Assembly: GCA_024138025.1 (NCBI GenBank)
Contig: JAMXBD010000170.1
Coordinates: 1,240,001-1,304,000 of the forward strand
DNA: 64,000 nt
DNA from: Combretum micranthum
Taxonomy: Eukaryota; Streptophyta; Magnoliopsida; Myrtales; Combretaceae
Direction: 5' to 3'
A program made the position numbers and the translations under genes. Of this stretch, positions 22,226-36,207 are shown piece after piece. Positions within the stretch are counted from its first letter, which is position 1, and every line of letters starts with the position of its first letter. The notes below the pieces were generated by a model that did not search any database, was not told the origin of the DNA, and was given only the letters and a program-made list of their open reading frames with translations.

Positions 22226-24393
22226 TATAGACCCCGGAAATTTTCACAATAGTATACAGTAGTAAAATAAAAACATGTAAAATAGATAATGAATTTAGAA
22301 AACCAATAAATAATCCTAGAATAGACCTATGAGTTGTGATAAACTCATTCATAGTTTGAAAAACTCGAATAAAGATTTTCTCGACTTTAATAGATACCAA
22401 AAACGAGATTTCGTATCTTGAACTGATAATTCAAGATATAATTAGAAATAGTTTTAAAATTTCAAAACTGATAAGATACAGTTGTTAATAGAGTTTATCG
22501 GTATAAAATAATAATTTAAAAAGTAAATATTAAGATTATAAATACAAACAAACACTAATACTGAACAATAATTATCAACTTAGATCTAAAAAGAAAATTT
22601 CGAACCCGCTGTAATAATTGTTAGGAAATTCTAAATTTATTAAGACTTGGTTCCTAATTTAATTGATTGAACTTGAAAATTTAATCAAGTAAATACTAAA
22701 AATAATTAATCGTGTTAAGTTTTAACTAAAAATTTGAAAATACAAATAATTTAAAGTGTTGTACTAACTTAGGTAAATTTTATCTCGATAAAACGTAAAT
22801 ATAACGAGTATAGATATACGCGAATAATTTATTTTCTTAACAAAAATATTTTTGCTAGTAACTATTAAATATATAGATATATAAAAAAAAAGAAAATCGA
22901 ACAATCCCATCGCTACACAAATTGAGGACTGGAACGTGGAGCAACAGAAGTGAATATCCTCGCGCGTGAATTGCATGGATGACCGACCAGCAAGCAAACC
23001 TCCATGCACGACAGCAGCAAGGTCAACCGAGCAGCTGGAATTCCCAGGTACACAACAGTCCCCATTTCTCGCACACAAGCAGCCACCGAGCAACTAGAAC
23101 AACTTCACACGCAGCAGCAGCAGCAAAACAAAGGAATTCCACCGAGCAGCAGCTTCCCTCCATTGCACGCAAGCAGCATGGATGATCGAGCAGCTCCCTT
23201 CACGCGCGCTGCAAGATGCCGAGCAAAACAGATCATCTATACGCACAGCATCTTCATCTCACGATAGCAGCAGGAGTCAACCGATCAAGCAGCAGCTCCA
23301 TACACACACACCTCCCACGCACGCACAACATTGCTCAGTGGAAACAGGGCACCTGGGAAACAGAGCACCTGGAGTCTCGATTGCAGCAACTGATTTTTCA
23401 TCCAACTTTATTTCGATTTTTATAACGAATTTCAACCCGAAAAGGACACCCCAACCAACCCAAAAGCTACACCTATACCCCACAATTAATGTACAAGAAT
23501 TATAGACCAAATGAGAGAGGATTACAGCTCCAAACTTAGCTAGAAAAATCATGATATAGCAGCAAGGACCTCCCCTGCTGCAGAGACTGATTTCTTGACT
23601 AAGTTTAATCCGAAATTTGAGCCTCAAGCTCAAACAAAATTGACCACTAACCAACCAAAACATCCACATGTAAACAACAAATAAGGAGATTTCAGCTTGG
23701 ATAACTACCGTACCATCCCAATATTTTTGCAGCCGACTCCACTACAGCGTGAAGGTTTGTGCAAGGAAAGGAAATTGCGGCCAATCCTCCTCTGTTCCGT
23801 ACGTGAATGACTGCAGCGGTTTCCAGGTTGAAGATGACATTTGTGAAGAAAAATTATACCCGTCATTGTTCGTGAATTTCTAGCATTGGAGGACTGCAGT
23901 GTGTTAAATTTTTGTCTTTCCTCTGTTCCACGGAATTCAGCGGCGCGATGTAATTTTCTTCAAGCTCCATCCACGCGTGAAGTTGAACGTTGGGGACGTA
24001 TTGATGCGGCTCAAGAATTCCAGTATGCCGTACCGTTCTCTGTTCGTTTATCGTTTCTTGTACGTGGAGGCTGATCCTGCGTGACTTCTTCTGCAGCAAC
24101 GGCTCTACTATGGCGCGTGACCAACTAAACTTAAGCTCATCTGTTTTCTTCCTCTGTTCTAATGAAATTCCTCTTCCAGCGGTGGTTTTCGTGTATATAT
24201 ATATTATTTAATTTGTTTATAATAGCTAATTAAATTATTTTAACCAAAACACACCACATGTAAACAACAATAAATAAGGAGAATTTCAGCTTGGATAAAC
24301 AACCATAACCGTCCCAAATATTTTTAAAAAAATCGGATGTACCAGCTGCACATCTTCAAACAAAATTGACCTACTAACCCCAAAACACTCCAC
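22226..24393 (+). mobile_element. 5' part of LTR element D, unit 1, with inverted module
   Basis: It begins TATAGACCCCGGAAATTTTC, the D terminus with TG changed to TA. It is collinear with 41481 onwards as far as about 23720. 22960-23400 is a GC-richer block of CAG runs and CACGC motifs. From about 23725 to 24240 comes a segment that reads as an inverted, diverged LTR piece. Then the CATGTAAACAACAATAAATA module is repeated, and a third partial module runs into the unit junction. ORFs here are composition artefacts. Confidence 0.8.
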
Positions 24394-26454
24394 ATCTTCT
24401 TAATCTTATGATTTTCTCAGCCATTTTTCCTCTCTTTTGTAGGTCAGTATCGAAGTTAAACTTTGGGTATTGAATGATGTCCAGTTTTCAAGCAATCATT
24501 TATAGAATTTTGGAAATTTTTTGATTATATTTGTGAATGTAGCATTAACTTTTGTTTTTCCAATGTTGTGTTTCTTTCCCCATGATTTATAAGAAGTTCA
24601 TGTTTTATCCATCAAATAACATGTCAAGTTTTTTGGTCTAGTATGTTGCTCATTTGCAAAATTATGCGAACGGTGGGAACTTCGGTGTGAATGGTTGGAG
24701 TTTATTTTATGTCGTTAGCACATCTGATTGTGAAGTTAGATAACATATCGCTTGGGTCATTTTACAAATGTGTAAACCTTGAGAAAATTAGTACTTTATA
24801 TATCGTATACTAGAACCAGGACTTAGTAAAATTTTCTTATATTTAAATTTAAAACGATGCACCTAAATTTACACGTGTGTTCTCTAAAAATTGATTATGA
24901 AAAAAACTATTTTGTATTTACCAACAACTTGAATTCACAAGATTATTAATTTGAAAGTAAATTCGAGTTTTGATTTACAATTAACCACTAAAACTTAGTT
25001 ATGTGACTTTAAACAATATTTTAAGTAAAATTATATTCTAAAGGTACCCAAACTGGTTCCAGTTATCGCTAAGATAAATGACTTGTATATTTATTATATT
25101 AATATGAATAAATTTTATAAAATTTACAGCAAGAATAATAAATTAATACAAACTTACCCGTACAGCAGCATCGCACCTAGATGGGGATAAAAACTATGTA
25201 CTACATATTGCTGTTTACGGATATTTTAATAAGAAATCACACAAATACATTTTAATTATCTAAATACCAATATTAAATCGCATTTCTAAGACGACATTCA
25301 TGATTTAATGAAATAAGTGCATTTCAAAGACACAATTCATCGATAGATATATAGCGCCAAATCGCATGTTGAAACGGTGATTCATGTGTGACTTTAATGA
25401 ATCATATTTCTTATGAGCAATTCACGTTGAATTTCTTGTTAAACATGCGACTCATGCTTACACATGAATTGCATTTTAAAGATGTAATTTGCATCGGCAT
25501 TTGTATAATTAATTTTATATAAATTACATTTGTGTAATTTTTATTTGATAGGTCGGTAATGATATAATTTTCTCTACGCATGTTAGTTGATGTAGCTCAA
25601 GTCAAGGCCAAATAAATTATCCGACAAGAGGAATAATTGAATGATGACCTTCAACACTTGAGCTACTCCCGATATATTTTACAATCTCAGATCAACATAT
25701 ATAAAACTCATAACCTTTATAATTTAGCTATATAAACAAAATTCTCCTAATGAGATGATCAGATTGGATTCGCCTTCCTTCAATAGTTTAAATAATAGTT
25801 AAAAATAAAAGGGAAAAAAAAAAGAACTTGAAAATGTTTAACAGTTGTTGTCAGTTTTAGGTGTAAGCTTACCATTAAAATATTTACAGTAAGGGATATA
25901 AAGTATGTGTTATGAAGTGTATTTTAGTAATGTGAATTGTACCTAAATAGCAGTGGAGTAGCAGAGGTTGACCATATCAAATGTGTTGTGGACACCAGGC
26001 GAATTGTACCTAAATGGTAGAGAGCATTCGATGATGCTGTATCAGAAGTACCTAAACAGGGTTGCAGAATCTGTTATTGCTTACAGAGGCTAGAAGCATA
26101 AGGAATTTTCAAACTGTACTTGTATCCGATCTGTGTTTGTATTTTATTTCAATCTAATCTATATGTTTGTAGACGAATAATTAAGAGTATGTGTGGCAAA
26201 AAATAGATTAGACATAGATCAGATACAAATAACTAACATATGACAAACAAACAATTTCACTTTTAAAAAGATCAAATAGATTAAATGCAGATAAGATATA
26301 GATGACTAATACATGATAAACATATATAAATACAGATAAAAAATAGACTATCCAAACAGACCCTAATCATCTCTTTTTATTTTTTTTTTATCTATTTCTT
26401 AACATACAATTTGATTGAAACAGACACCAAACGGATATCAAATAGACAAAAAAA

Positions 26455-26643
26455 ATGATGAAACAAACTATAAATTGTGTCGCGATCAGTAGTTGTTTCT
26501 ACATCCATATCTTCTTCATGGTCTCAATCATATCATTTGCGAGTTTCATCCCAGTAGATGTTATTAGAGACCATGGACATTACTACCTCCGTGGGGATTG
26601 TTTCAGTTTGAGGCCATACCTTGAAAGGCACTTAAGGATTTAG
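26455..26643 (+). CDS. 62-residue hydrophobic small ORF, unit 2
   Basis: Starts MMKQTINCVAISSCFYIHIF and has one hydrophobic stretch (about residues 9-33), consistent with a signal anchor. It ends with a basic tail (RPYLERHLRI). Unit 3 encodes the same protein with two substitutions (P-L and H-R); unit 1 is frameshifted. No family is recognised. The age of the duplication gives little time for selection to show, so retention of the frame in two of three copies is weak evidence. It may be a chance ORF. Confidence 0.25.
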   Translation: MMKQTINCVAISSCFYIHIFFMVSIISFASFIPVDVIRDHGHYYLRGDCFSLRPYLERHLRI

Positions 26644-29253
26644 GCATGAATGTTAGCTTCTTACACGCTCGATTTGATCAACTTCTATATCTTGCTATGA
26701 AGTTGGAGATGCCTAGAGAATCTTGGTGCATTGAAAATTATGAAGTTAGAATTAATCAAAGTTAAACAGGCTGTTGGGCGAACCTTCATAATCAATTTGA
26801 GACTTATGACAAAAAAAAAAAATTATTCCACACTTCAATAGGCATTTCAAGAAGTAAAAAATGCTCCATAGCGATTGATAATCTCAGAATTTAATTTTGG
26901 GTTAATTACAAATATATGACCTGTGTTTTAGTTAATTTACAAACAAATCATTTGTGTTACTTTTTTTTTTATAATAGGATCACAAGATGAGTATAATTAT
27001 TTAGCTTAGCTTTCTACCTTTTGGGTGGTGTACCCTAAATCTTTGGTTCCCTTGATCTTTTTGAGTTGCTGAGCTGGTGTCAAGCACACATAGAAGGTGG
27101 GGTGTTACAAAGTATATCAAGGAGGGGTGTATAAAAATATTCACTTTACTCATTTTTAAACGGAGTCCATTACAACTTTCATATTCTAAAAGAAGTCCAT
27201 AAATAGCTGCTACTCTATTTTTTTTTTCCAACAAAAGAAAAGCTAGAAAAACAAAAATATTTTTTTATTTCGATTCATTTTTGTTCTATCATTTCTTAAA
27301 ATAAACTTACCTTTTACATCAACAATTATCTAAGGAAATATCATTCTTACATTTTTTATTCTATATTTTAAAATAGACTTCTATATGGTATGAGACAATA
27401 TCTCTACAATGCATGAGCTCGAATGTTATTTACTTGTCAAATAGTAACGTCTAGACTCCGCATTAATGCACACTTAATGTTAAGGCCAAAGACTTGGCTT
27501 GGCCAACTAGCCACTAGTGGTCCCACTCAAATGGGCAAATATGTGCCATAATTTAAAGACTGAAAAGGACCTGTTTTGCATATTGGAAATAAAGATGAGT
27601 CGAAATTAATGTATTGACATGAAATACATACAGAGCCAAAGATTTAACCTAGCTAAGGTGGTGTCCCACAAAATTGAAAAGTATCTGAAATAATAACTAG
27701 CACAATCATTGACGGACTTTTCGATCAATAAAGACAATTAAAGATGGACAATTCCAAAAGCCGTTTACTTTCTTATACAATTAGTCACTTTTCACAGAAG
27801 CTACTCAATTGGACACTCTTCACAGAAGCTCCTCAATTGGACTAAGTTTCACACGGTTTTCGTTGAATTGATAGTTGCATTGATTGGTGGAATAATTCCA
27901 GAGTTGCACACTCAAGATCACATATATGATAATAGAGCAATGGAAAAAATAAATAAATAAATAAAATCAACATATTTTGGAAAAATGTATCTTGATTCAT
28001 GGTCTTTGTTAATCTTTTATGACGTTTATGATTAATTAGTTTTCTTACCCTCTTTCTTTCTCTTTAATGTACTCTTTGATAGTACTTATGCTTTTATAAG
28101 GGAGAGGGAAGGGTGTTAAACTCTACGATCCTAATTACTTAAATCTCAAAAATCATCATTGGGTCCATCCTTATTGGGATTATCACGTAAGTCAGATGAG
28201 CCACTATAGATTATTAAAAAAATCTAACATTGATAACCAAAGAAATTTAAGGGCAAAGTTGAATGTTTTCTAAGAAAGAGCATCTTCAAGACATTAATGT
28301 GGCATTTAAAGACTTTAAATGTGGTCCTTAAAATTAAAGATGGGCTTACATCAATTAGCCATGTACACATACTATTAGCATACCTGATGGCCACAAGTAC
28401 AAATATATTTAAAACCCTTATTAATAAAAAATCTAAAAGAGTATATAGATATCTATAGGGATAGAAGATCTATATATTCAATTGGTAATACATAGCACGC
28501 GTACATTAATTATACTTTAATAAGTGAAGAGATAATGGGTATTTTCCAAAATAATCATTACCTCTGATTTGGTAATATGATTACGTGCTATATAATAGTT
28601 AGTATTTACTCGCCACATGAATATTACATGTAGAAACTTTATAAGCTGATGCCACACATTTACATAGAAGTTCATTTTCGATTTGTGTGAAGAAAGAAGC
28701 AAAAAGTTTAATAAATGGTTTACTTTTTTATTACGAGTGGAAAATAATAAAGTAAATACATAAAATTACAAAATATTTGGAAAAATATAACTAAATATGA
28801 TAATTTCTTATTTTTTTTAATATAGTCATCTCATTGAGTATATTACATTGGTCAAAGGCTAAAAGAAGTATTATTACATCCTATATTATACTAATACATG
28901 TCATCGAAATACTATAAGAATTTTTTTTTTTTAAGTATACTTTCTATACCATATATACAAGCTTAAGCTTTTAAATTTAAATTTGATTATTGTAGAGCTA
29001 ACCTTAACAACAATACCCAAAACCATCCTTATTATGTTTTCAGTTTAAAGTCTATCTTAAGGAAAAATGATGTAATATAGTTTTGAGAGATAAAAACATT
29101 GAAAAACCACGTAGAAAGTCTTTCAGCTAAGAAAGATGTGGAAAGTATGTCCTTTGGAGAGTTTCAGCATTATCTTGTAGGTTTTTTATACAACTTGCCA
29201 CCTTTAAGTTCTTCTTCGTTGTTTTTTTATAAATTCAATCTTGCAAACTTGCA

Positions 29254-29710
29254 TATTTGACGTACCCAATTGCTTTAAGAATCGTGAACCATAAAAGGAT
29301 GTCGATTCTCAAGGATTCATTTGCTTAAGTGTTGTCTTTATTAAAAGACTTTTGGAACCTGATCGTTTTAAGAATCTTGCAAGGATTCTTCCTTGTTTTT
29401 TATTAATCCAATCTTGCAAGCTTATGTATTTGACATACCTAATCATTTTAAGAATCATGAACCTTAAAAGGCTATCGATTCTCAAGGATTCATTTGCTTT
29501 GTCTTGTCTTTATAAAAGTCTTAGAACCTGATCGTTTTAAGAATTTTGCAAGGTTTCTTCCCTATTTTTTATAAATTTAATCTTGGAAGTTTATGTATTG
29601 ACATACCTATTCGATTTAAGAATTATGAACCTTAAAAGGCTGTCGATTCTCAAGGATTCATTTGCTTTTGTGTTATCTTTATTAAGAGATTTGGAACCTG
29701 ATAATGTTTT
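29254..29710 (+). repeat. 172-bp minisatellite, unit 2
   Basis: Monomer starts are at 29254, 29427 and 29596, with one-base gaps compared with unit 1. The copy number is the same, so the array expanded before the unit was duplicated. Confidence 0.85.
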
Positions 29711-30699
29711 TTTATAGGATCAGTGTTAGGCGCTATTCCCTATTGCATTTACATATGGAATTCTTTCTTTTCCATCTTCTTATTCTCTACCTAAGATTCT
29801 GTGAATCGTGCTTTTATGAGCAGTTTGTCTTTCACTTGTTCTAGCTATGTGATTTTTCAAGTCGCAGAATTCTGATCAAAAGGCAAATTATCTTATTAGA
29901 TTGATAATAATAGAAGGGATACCCCTAAGGAAGAAGAGAAGATGAGATCATGAGAATGACAAAATGAAGAAAAACATTTCACTTAGCCATTCCACACTGA
30001 TTTTGGAATTCCTGAAAGGTGAGGTGGATCACTTGCATGGATTTTAATCCTTTTCTATTTCTGAATTCGATATGCTTTTCACCAAGTCGGAGCATTTTCT
30101 CCAACAAAAGAAAAATCAACAAGTGAACTTCGAATCCTCCAATAATCCTTTTCTATTTTTGAATTCAAGAGCACCTCAGGTGATATTCTATCATAAGTAT
30201 ATGAACAAATGAGGTTGCAGAACTCTTCAAGCTCGTACACAAATGGAAGGCATTGTTTGTCCACTTGAAGGGTACAAGCTATTGTAAGGTGTCAGTATGT
30301 AAAATGCTATTTGATTAAAATAAAATGGAAAATTTGAAGATTTAAAAAATGAGCGAAATGAAAAATGGACTATAAGAGGTGGTTGAATAGAATAGAAAGT
30401 GTTTAGAATTGGAGAGGCCTTTGCATGTTTATTAGCTTTTTGTTTGGTCAAATAAATGAATCATGCCGATAGACAAGCTTCCTCCTCTTCTATGCACAGT
30501 GGAGGTCAACCTAATCCAATGATTATAATGCTTCTGTATAGAAATGTTTTTTTCCTCTTTCTTTTTTTTCCTCTCTACCATTGAAAGATGAGTAGAAAAT
30601 TATAGCTTACATCTAGAATATCTCATGGAAATAGCTCAACTAATAAATTTTGGAGATTGCACCTACCATTTCTTTTACAATTGGATGGCATAATGGAAT

Positions 30700-31068
30700 T
30701 GTTATAAAGCAAATACGAAAAATAATAGCCACTAAGAAAAGTAAAAAACATAAAGATTTATATGGAAAACCCAAATCGGGAAGACCACGAGCAGAGGAGA
30801 AGAAATCTACTATTAGTAGAAGTTGGAGTACAAGGTTGAGAGAATACTACTATAACTCACAAGTCTCTCAATATAATTTGTGTCATACACACTAAACTCT
30901 AAAAAACATATATATATATATATATATAAATTTGCGTGTTGGAAGAAAGGCTGGTGGCTTAAGCGGCCAGCTATGTTTTTACTTCAACGATGGTAAGATG
31001 GCCGGCGGCTTATAGATTTAGGCCGATGGCTTTGTGTCAGTTTTCAAGAATTCAGGTCATCTTCAACA
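30700..31068 (-). mobile_element. Copia LTR, unit 2 copy
   Basis: Same as the unit 1 LTR with small indels. The left target duplication reads GGAAT instead of GGACT, a change after duplication. Confidence 0.9.
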
Positions 31069-31777
31069 AATCTCCACCTTGACACGAATTCAAAAGTAAA
31101 ATCATTGAATTTGATTCTTCAACATAGACAATAATCATTCTCCACGTCTTCCACAAAACCCCTAAAGGGTATCAATCAACAACAAACATTAACTAAGTTC
31201 AAGTAATGCTCAAACTAGCTATTGGAAGTGACTTAGTCATCATATCAGCGGGATTGTCATGAGTGCTGACTTTGCTCACAGCAATATCTCTACGAGCTAC
31301 AAAATGATACCGAACTTCAATGTGCTTTGTCCTCTCATGGAACATCTAATCCTTCGTAAGAAAGATGGTACTCTGACTATCACAATAGATTGTAACAGAC
31401 TTCAAATCATTATTGAGGTCTCTACATAAGCCTTTTAACCAAATATCCTCTTTACAAGTCTCTATAATAGCCATATACTCAGCTTATGTGGTAGATAAAG
31501 CAACTATTGCTTGCAAAGTGGCCTTTCAGCTAATAGCACAACCACCAATGGTAAATACATACCCCGTGAGAGATCTTCGTTTATCCAAGTCTCCAGCAAA
31601 ATTAGAGTCAACAAAACCAACGATTCCATCTCTTGATCTACCAAAGTGTAAACAAACATCAGTGATATCTCTTAAGTATCTAAAAATCCACTGAACTGCT
31701 CTCTAGTGTTCTTTACCAGGATTTTCCATGTATCGGCTGACTGCATATGACAAATCTGGTCTTGTACAAACCGTAGC
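31069..31777 (-). pseudogene. Copia RNase H end, unit 2, cut off by D
   Basis: The same RNase H segment as 21519-22225, with the same stops and a few substitutions. It ends at GTAGC (31773-31777), where D begins. It adds no function and confirms that D was in place before the unit was copied. Confidence 0.9.
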
Positions 31778-33947
31778 TATAAACCCCGGAAATTTTCACA
31801 ATAGTATACAGTAGTAAAATAAAAACATGTAAAATAGATAATGAATTTAGAAAACCAATAAATAATCCTAGAATAGACCTATGAGTTGTTAAACTCATTC
31901 ATAGTTTGAAAAACTCGAATAAAGATTTTCTCGACTTTAATAGATACCAAAAACGAGATTTCGTATCTTGAACTGATAATTCAAGATATAATTAGAAATA
32001 GTTTTAAAATTTCAAACTGATAAGATACAGTTGTTAATAGAGTTTATCGGTATAAAATAATAATTTAAAAAGTAAATATTAAGATTATAAATACAAACAA
32101 ACACTAATACTGAACAATAATTATCAACTTAGATCTAAAAGAAAATTTCGAACCCGCTGTTATAATTGTTAGGAAATTCTAAATTTATTAAGACTTGGTT
32201 CCTAATTTAATTCATTGAACTTGAAAATTTAATCAAGTAAATACTAAAAATAATTAAATGTTAAGTTTTAACTAAAAATTTGAAAATACAAATAATTTAA
32301 AGTGTTTTACTAACTTAGGTAAATTTTATCTCGATAAAACGTAAATATAACGAGTATATATACGCGAATAATTTATTTTCTTAACAAAAATATTTTTGCT
32401 AGTAACTATTAAATATATAGATATAAAAAAAAAAGAAAATCGAACAATCCCATCGCTACACAAATTGAGGACTGGAACGTGGAGCAACAGAAGTGAATAT
32501 CCTCGCGCGTGAATTGCATGGATGACCGACCAGCAAGCAAACCTCCATGCACGACAGCAGCAAGGTCAACCGAGCAGCTGGAATTCCCAGGTACACAACA
32601 GTCCCCATTTCTCGCACGCAAGCAGCCACCGAGCAACTAGAACAACTTCACACGCAGCAGCAGCAGCAAAACAAAGGAATTCCACCGAGCAGCAGCTTCC
32701 CTCCATGCACGCAAGCAGCATGGATGATCGAGCAGCTCCCTTCACGCGCGCTGCAAGATGCCGAGCAAAACAGATCATCTATACGCACAGCATCTTCATC
32801 TCACGATAGCAGCAGGAGTCAACGATCAAGCAGCAGCTCCATACACACACACCTCCCACGCACACACAACATTGCTCAGTGGAAACAGGGCACCTGGGAA
32901 ACAGAGCACCTGGAGTCTCGATTGCAGCAACTGATTTTTCATCCAACTTTATCGATTTTTATAACGAATTTCAACCCGAAAAGGACACCCCAACCAACCA
33001 AAAGCTACACCTATACCCACAATTAATGTACAAGAATTATAGACCAAATGGGAGAGGATTACAGCTCCAAACTTAGCTAGAAAAATCGTGATATAGCAGT
33101 AAGGACCTCCCCTGCTGCAGAGACCTGATTTCTTGACTAAGTTTGATCCGAAATTTGAGCCTCAAACTTCAAACAAAATTGACCCACTAACCAACCAAAA
33201 CACTCCACATGTAAACAACAATAAATAAGGAGAATTTCAGCTTGGATAAACTACCGTAACCATCCCAAATATTTTTGCAGCCGACTCCACTACAGCGTGA
33301 AGGATTTGTACGAGGAAAGGAGATTGCGGCCAACTCCTCCTCTGTTCCGTACGTGAATTGACTGCAGCGGTTTCCAGATTGAAGACTGTACATTTGTGAA
33401 GAAAAATTCTACCCGTCATTGTTCGTGAATTTCTAGCATTGGAGGACTGCAGTGTGTTAAATTTTTGTCTTCTCCTCTGTTCCACGGAATTCAGCGGCGC
33501 GATGTAATTTTCTTCAAGCCTCCATCCACGCGTGAAGAGCTGAACGTTGGGGACGTGTTGATGCGGCTCAAGAATTCCAATTTGCCGTACCGTTCTCTGT
33601 TCGTTTATCGTTTCTTGTACGTGGAAGCTGATCCGTGCGTGACTTCTTCTGCAACGGCTCTACTCTGGCGCGTGACCAACTAAACTTAAGCTCATCTATT
33701 TTTCTTCCTCTGTTCTAATGAAATTCCTCTTCCAGCGGTTTTTTCGTGTATATATATATTATTTAATTTGTTTATAATAGCTAATTAAATTATTTTAACC
33801 AAAACATCCACATGTAAACAACAATAAATAAGGAGAATTTCGCTTGGATAAACACCATAACCATCCCAAATATTTGTACAAAAATCGGATGTTACCAGCT
33901 GCACCTCTTCAAACAAAATTGACCTACTAACCAACAAAACACTCCAC
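31778..33947 (+). mobile_element. 5' part of LTR element D, unit 2, with inverted module
   Basis: Begins TATAAACCCCGGAAATTTTC and has the same structure as the unit 1 copy, including the inverted module (about 33285-33790) and the partial third module before the junction at 33948. Confidence 0.8.
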
Positions 33948-36018
33948 ATCTTCTTAATCTTATGTTTTCTCAGCCATTTTTCCTTCTTTTGTAGGTCAGT
34001 ATCGAAGTTAAACATTTGGTATTGATGATGTCCCAGTTTTCAAGCAATCATTTATAGAATTCTGGAAATTTTTTGGATTATATTTGTGTGAATGTAGCAT
34101 TAACTTTTTGTTTTTCCATGTTGTGTTTTTTTCCCCATATTGATTTATAAGAAGTTCATGTTTTATCCATCAAATAACATGTCAAGTTTTTTGGTCTAGT
34201 ATGTTGCTTATTTGCAAATTATGCGAACGGTGGGAACTTGGTGTGAATGGTTGGAGTTTATTTATGTCATTAGCACATCGTGACTGTGAAGTTAGATAAC
34301 AATATCGCTTGGGTCATTTTACAAATGTGTAAACCTTGAGAAAATTAGTACTTATATATAGTATACTAGAACCAGGACTTAGTAAAATTTTCTTTGGATT
34401 AATTTAAATTTTAAAAACGATGCACCTAAATTTACACGGTGTGTTCTCATAAAAATTCATTATGAAAAAAACTATTTTGTATTTACCAACAAACTTGAAT
34501 TCACAAGATTAGTTGTAATTTGAAAAGTAAATTCGAGTTTTGATTTACAATTACCACTAAAACTTAGTTATGTGACTTTAATACAATATTTTAAGTAAAA
34601 TTATATTCTAAAGGTACCCAAACTGGTTCCAGTTATCGCTAAGATAAATGACCTTGTATATTTATTATATTAATATGAATAAATTTTATAAAATTTACAG
34701 CAAGAATAATAAAAATTAATACAAACTTACCCGTACAGCAGCATCGCACCTAGATGGGGATAAAAACTATGTACTACATTATTGCTGTTTACGGATATTT
34801 TAATAAGAAATCACACAAATACATTTTAATTATCTAAATACCAATATTAAATCGCATTTCTAAGATGACATTCATGATTTAATGAAATAAGTGCATTTCA
34901 AAGACACAATTCATCGATAGATATATAGCGCTAAATCGCATGTTGAAACGGTGATTCATGTGTGACTTTAATGAATCGTATTTCTTATGAGCAATTCACC
35001 TTGAATTTCTTGTTAAACATGCGACTCATGCTTACACATGAATTGCATTTTAAAGATGTAATTTGCATCGGCATTTCTATAATTAATTTTATATAAATTC
35101 CATTTCTGTAATTTTTATTTGATAGGTCGGTGATGATCTAATTTTCTCTACGCATGTTAGTTGATGTAGCTCAAGTCAAGGCCAAATAAATTATCCGATA
35201 AGAGGAATAATTGAATGATGACCTTCAACACTTGAGCTACTCCCGATATCTTTACAATCTCAGATCAAACCTATATAAACTAATAACCTTTATATTTAGC
35301 TATATAAACAAAATTCTCTAATGAGATGATCAGATTGGATTCGCCTTCCTTAATAGTTTAAATAATAGTTAAAAATAAAAGGGAAAAAAAGAACTTGAAA
35401 ATGTTTAACAGTTGTTGTCAGTTTTAGGTGTAAGCTTACCATTAAAATATTTACAGTAAGGGATATATAAAGTATGTGTTATATGAAGTGTATTTTAGTA
35501 ATGTGAATTGTACCTAAATAGCAGTGGAGTAGCAGAGGTTGACCATGTCAAATGTGTTGTGGACACCAGGCGAATTGTACCTAAATGATAGAGAGCATTC
35601 GATGATGCTGTATCAGAAGTACCTAAACAGGGTTGCAGAATCTGTTATTGCTTACAGAGGCTAGAAGCATAAGGAATTTTGAAACTGTACTTGTATCCGA
35701 TCTGTGTTTGTATTTTATTTCAATCTAATCTATATGTTTGTATACGAAAATTAAGAGTATGTGTGGCAAAAAATAGATTAGACATAGATCAGATACAAAA
35801 ACTAACATATGACAAACAAACAATTTCACTTTAAAAAGATCAATAAATTAAATGCAGAGAGAATATATAGATGACTAATACATGATAAACATATATAAAT
35901 ACAGATAAAAAATAGATTATCCAAACAGACCCTAATCATCTCTTTTTTTTTTTATCTATTTCTTAACAAACAATTTGATTGAAACAGACACCGAAACGGA
36001 TATCAAATAGACAAAAAA

Positions 36019-36207
36019 ATGATGAAACAAACTATAAATTGTGTCGCGATCAGTAGTTGTTTCTACATCCATATCTTCTTCATGGTCTCAATCATATCAT
36101 TTGCGAGTTTCATCCTAGTAGATGTTATTAGAGACCGTGGACATTACTACCTCCGTGGGGATTGTTTCAGTTTGAGGCCATACCTTGAAAGGCACTTAAG
36201 GATTTAG
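36019..36207 (+). CDS. 62-residue hydrophobic small ORF, unit 3
   Basis: This differs from the unit 2 copy only at FILVDVIRDRGHYY against FIPVDVIRDHGHYY. It has the same predicted single membrane segment. Nothing else supports expression: no clear TATA or codon signal is evident. Confidence 0.25.
   Translation: MMKQTINCVAISSCFYIHIFFMVSIISFASFILVDVIRDRGHYYLRGDCFSLRPYLERHLRI

Larger units (their letters stand above)
14684..24393 (+). repeat. Tandem unit 1 (9710 bp)
   Basis: First of three head-to-tail copies. It begins ATCTTCTTAATCTTATG in the RLK 3'-UTR intron and ends in element D. Contents in order: the last non-coding RLK exon (14733 on); AT-rich DNA with no gene (15000-16220); a coding-like relic (16225-16386); a small ORF (16731); a local 133-bp-spaced repeat (17432-17620); gene-free DNA (17650-19640); a 172-bp minisatellite (19683-20150); gene-free DNA (20150-21139); copia LTR and RNase H end (21140-22225); the start of D (22226 on); and an inverted LTR module (about 23725-24240). 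The left border is unique sequence, so this is the ancestral left copy. Confidence 0.9.
24394..33947 (+). repeat. Tandem unit 2 (9554 bp)
   Basis: This is the middle copy. Its start has the same junction (CACTCCAC/ATCTTCTTAATC) as unit 3, so both junctions come from one breakpoint that was then copied. It differs from units 1 and 3 by many one-base indels and by loss of 133 bp at 27148, between two direct repeats. Like unit 1, and unlike unit 3, it carries the inverted LTR module near its end (about 33285-33790). Confidence 0.9.

Noticed and set aside
22979..23505. Gln/Ser/His-rich ORFs (also at 32522-33026 and 42248-42790)
   Set aside because: The frames shift between units through one-base indels and reflect CAG and CACGC runs of LTR D. 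A real gene would hold one frame across the three copies.
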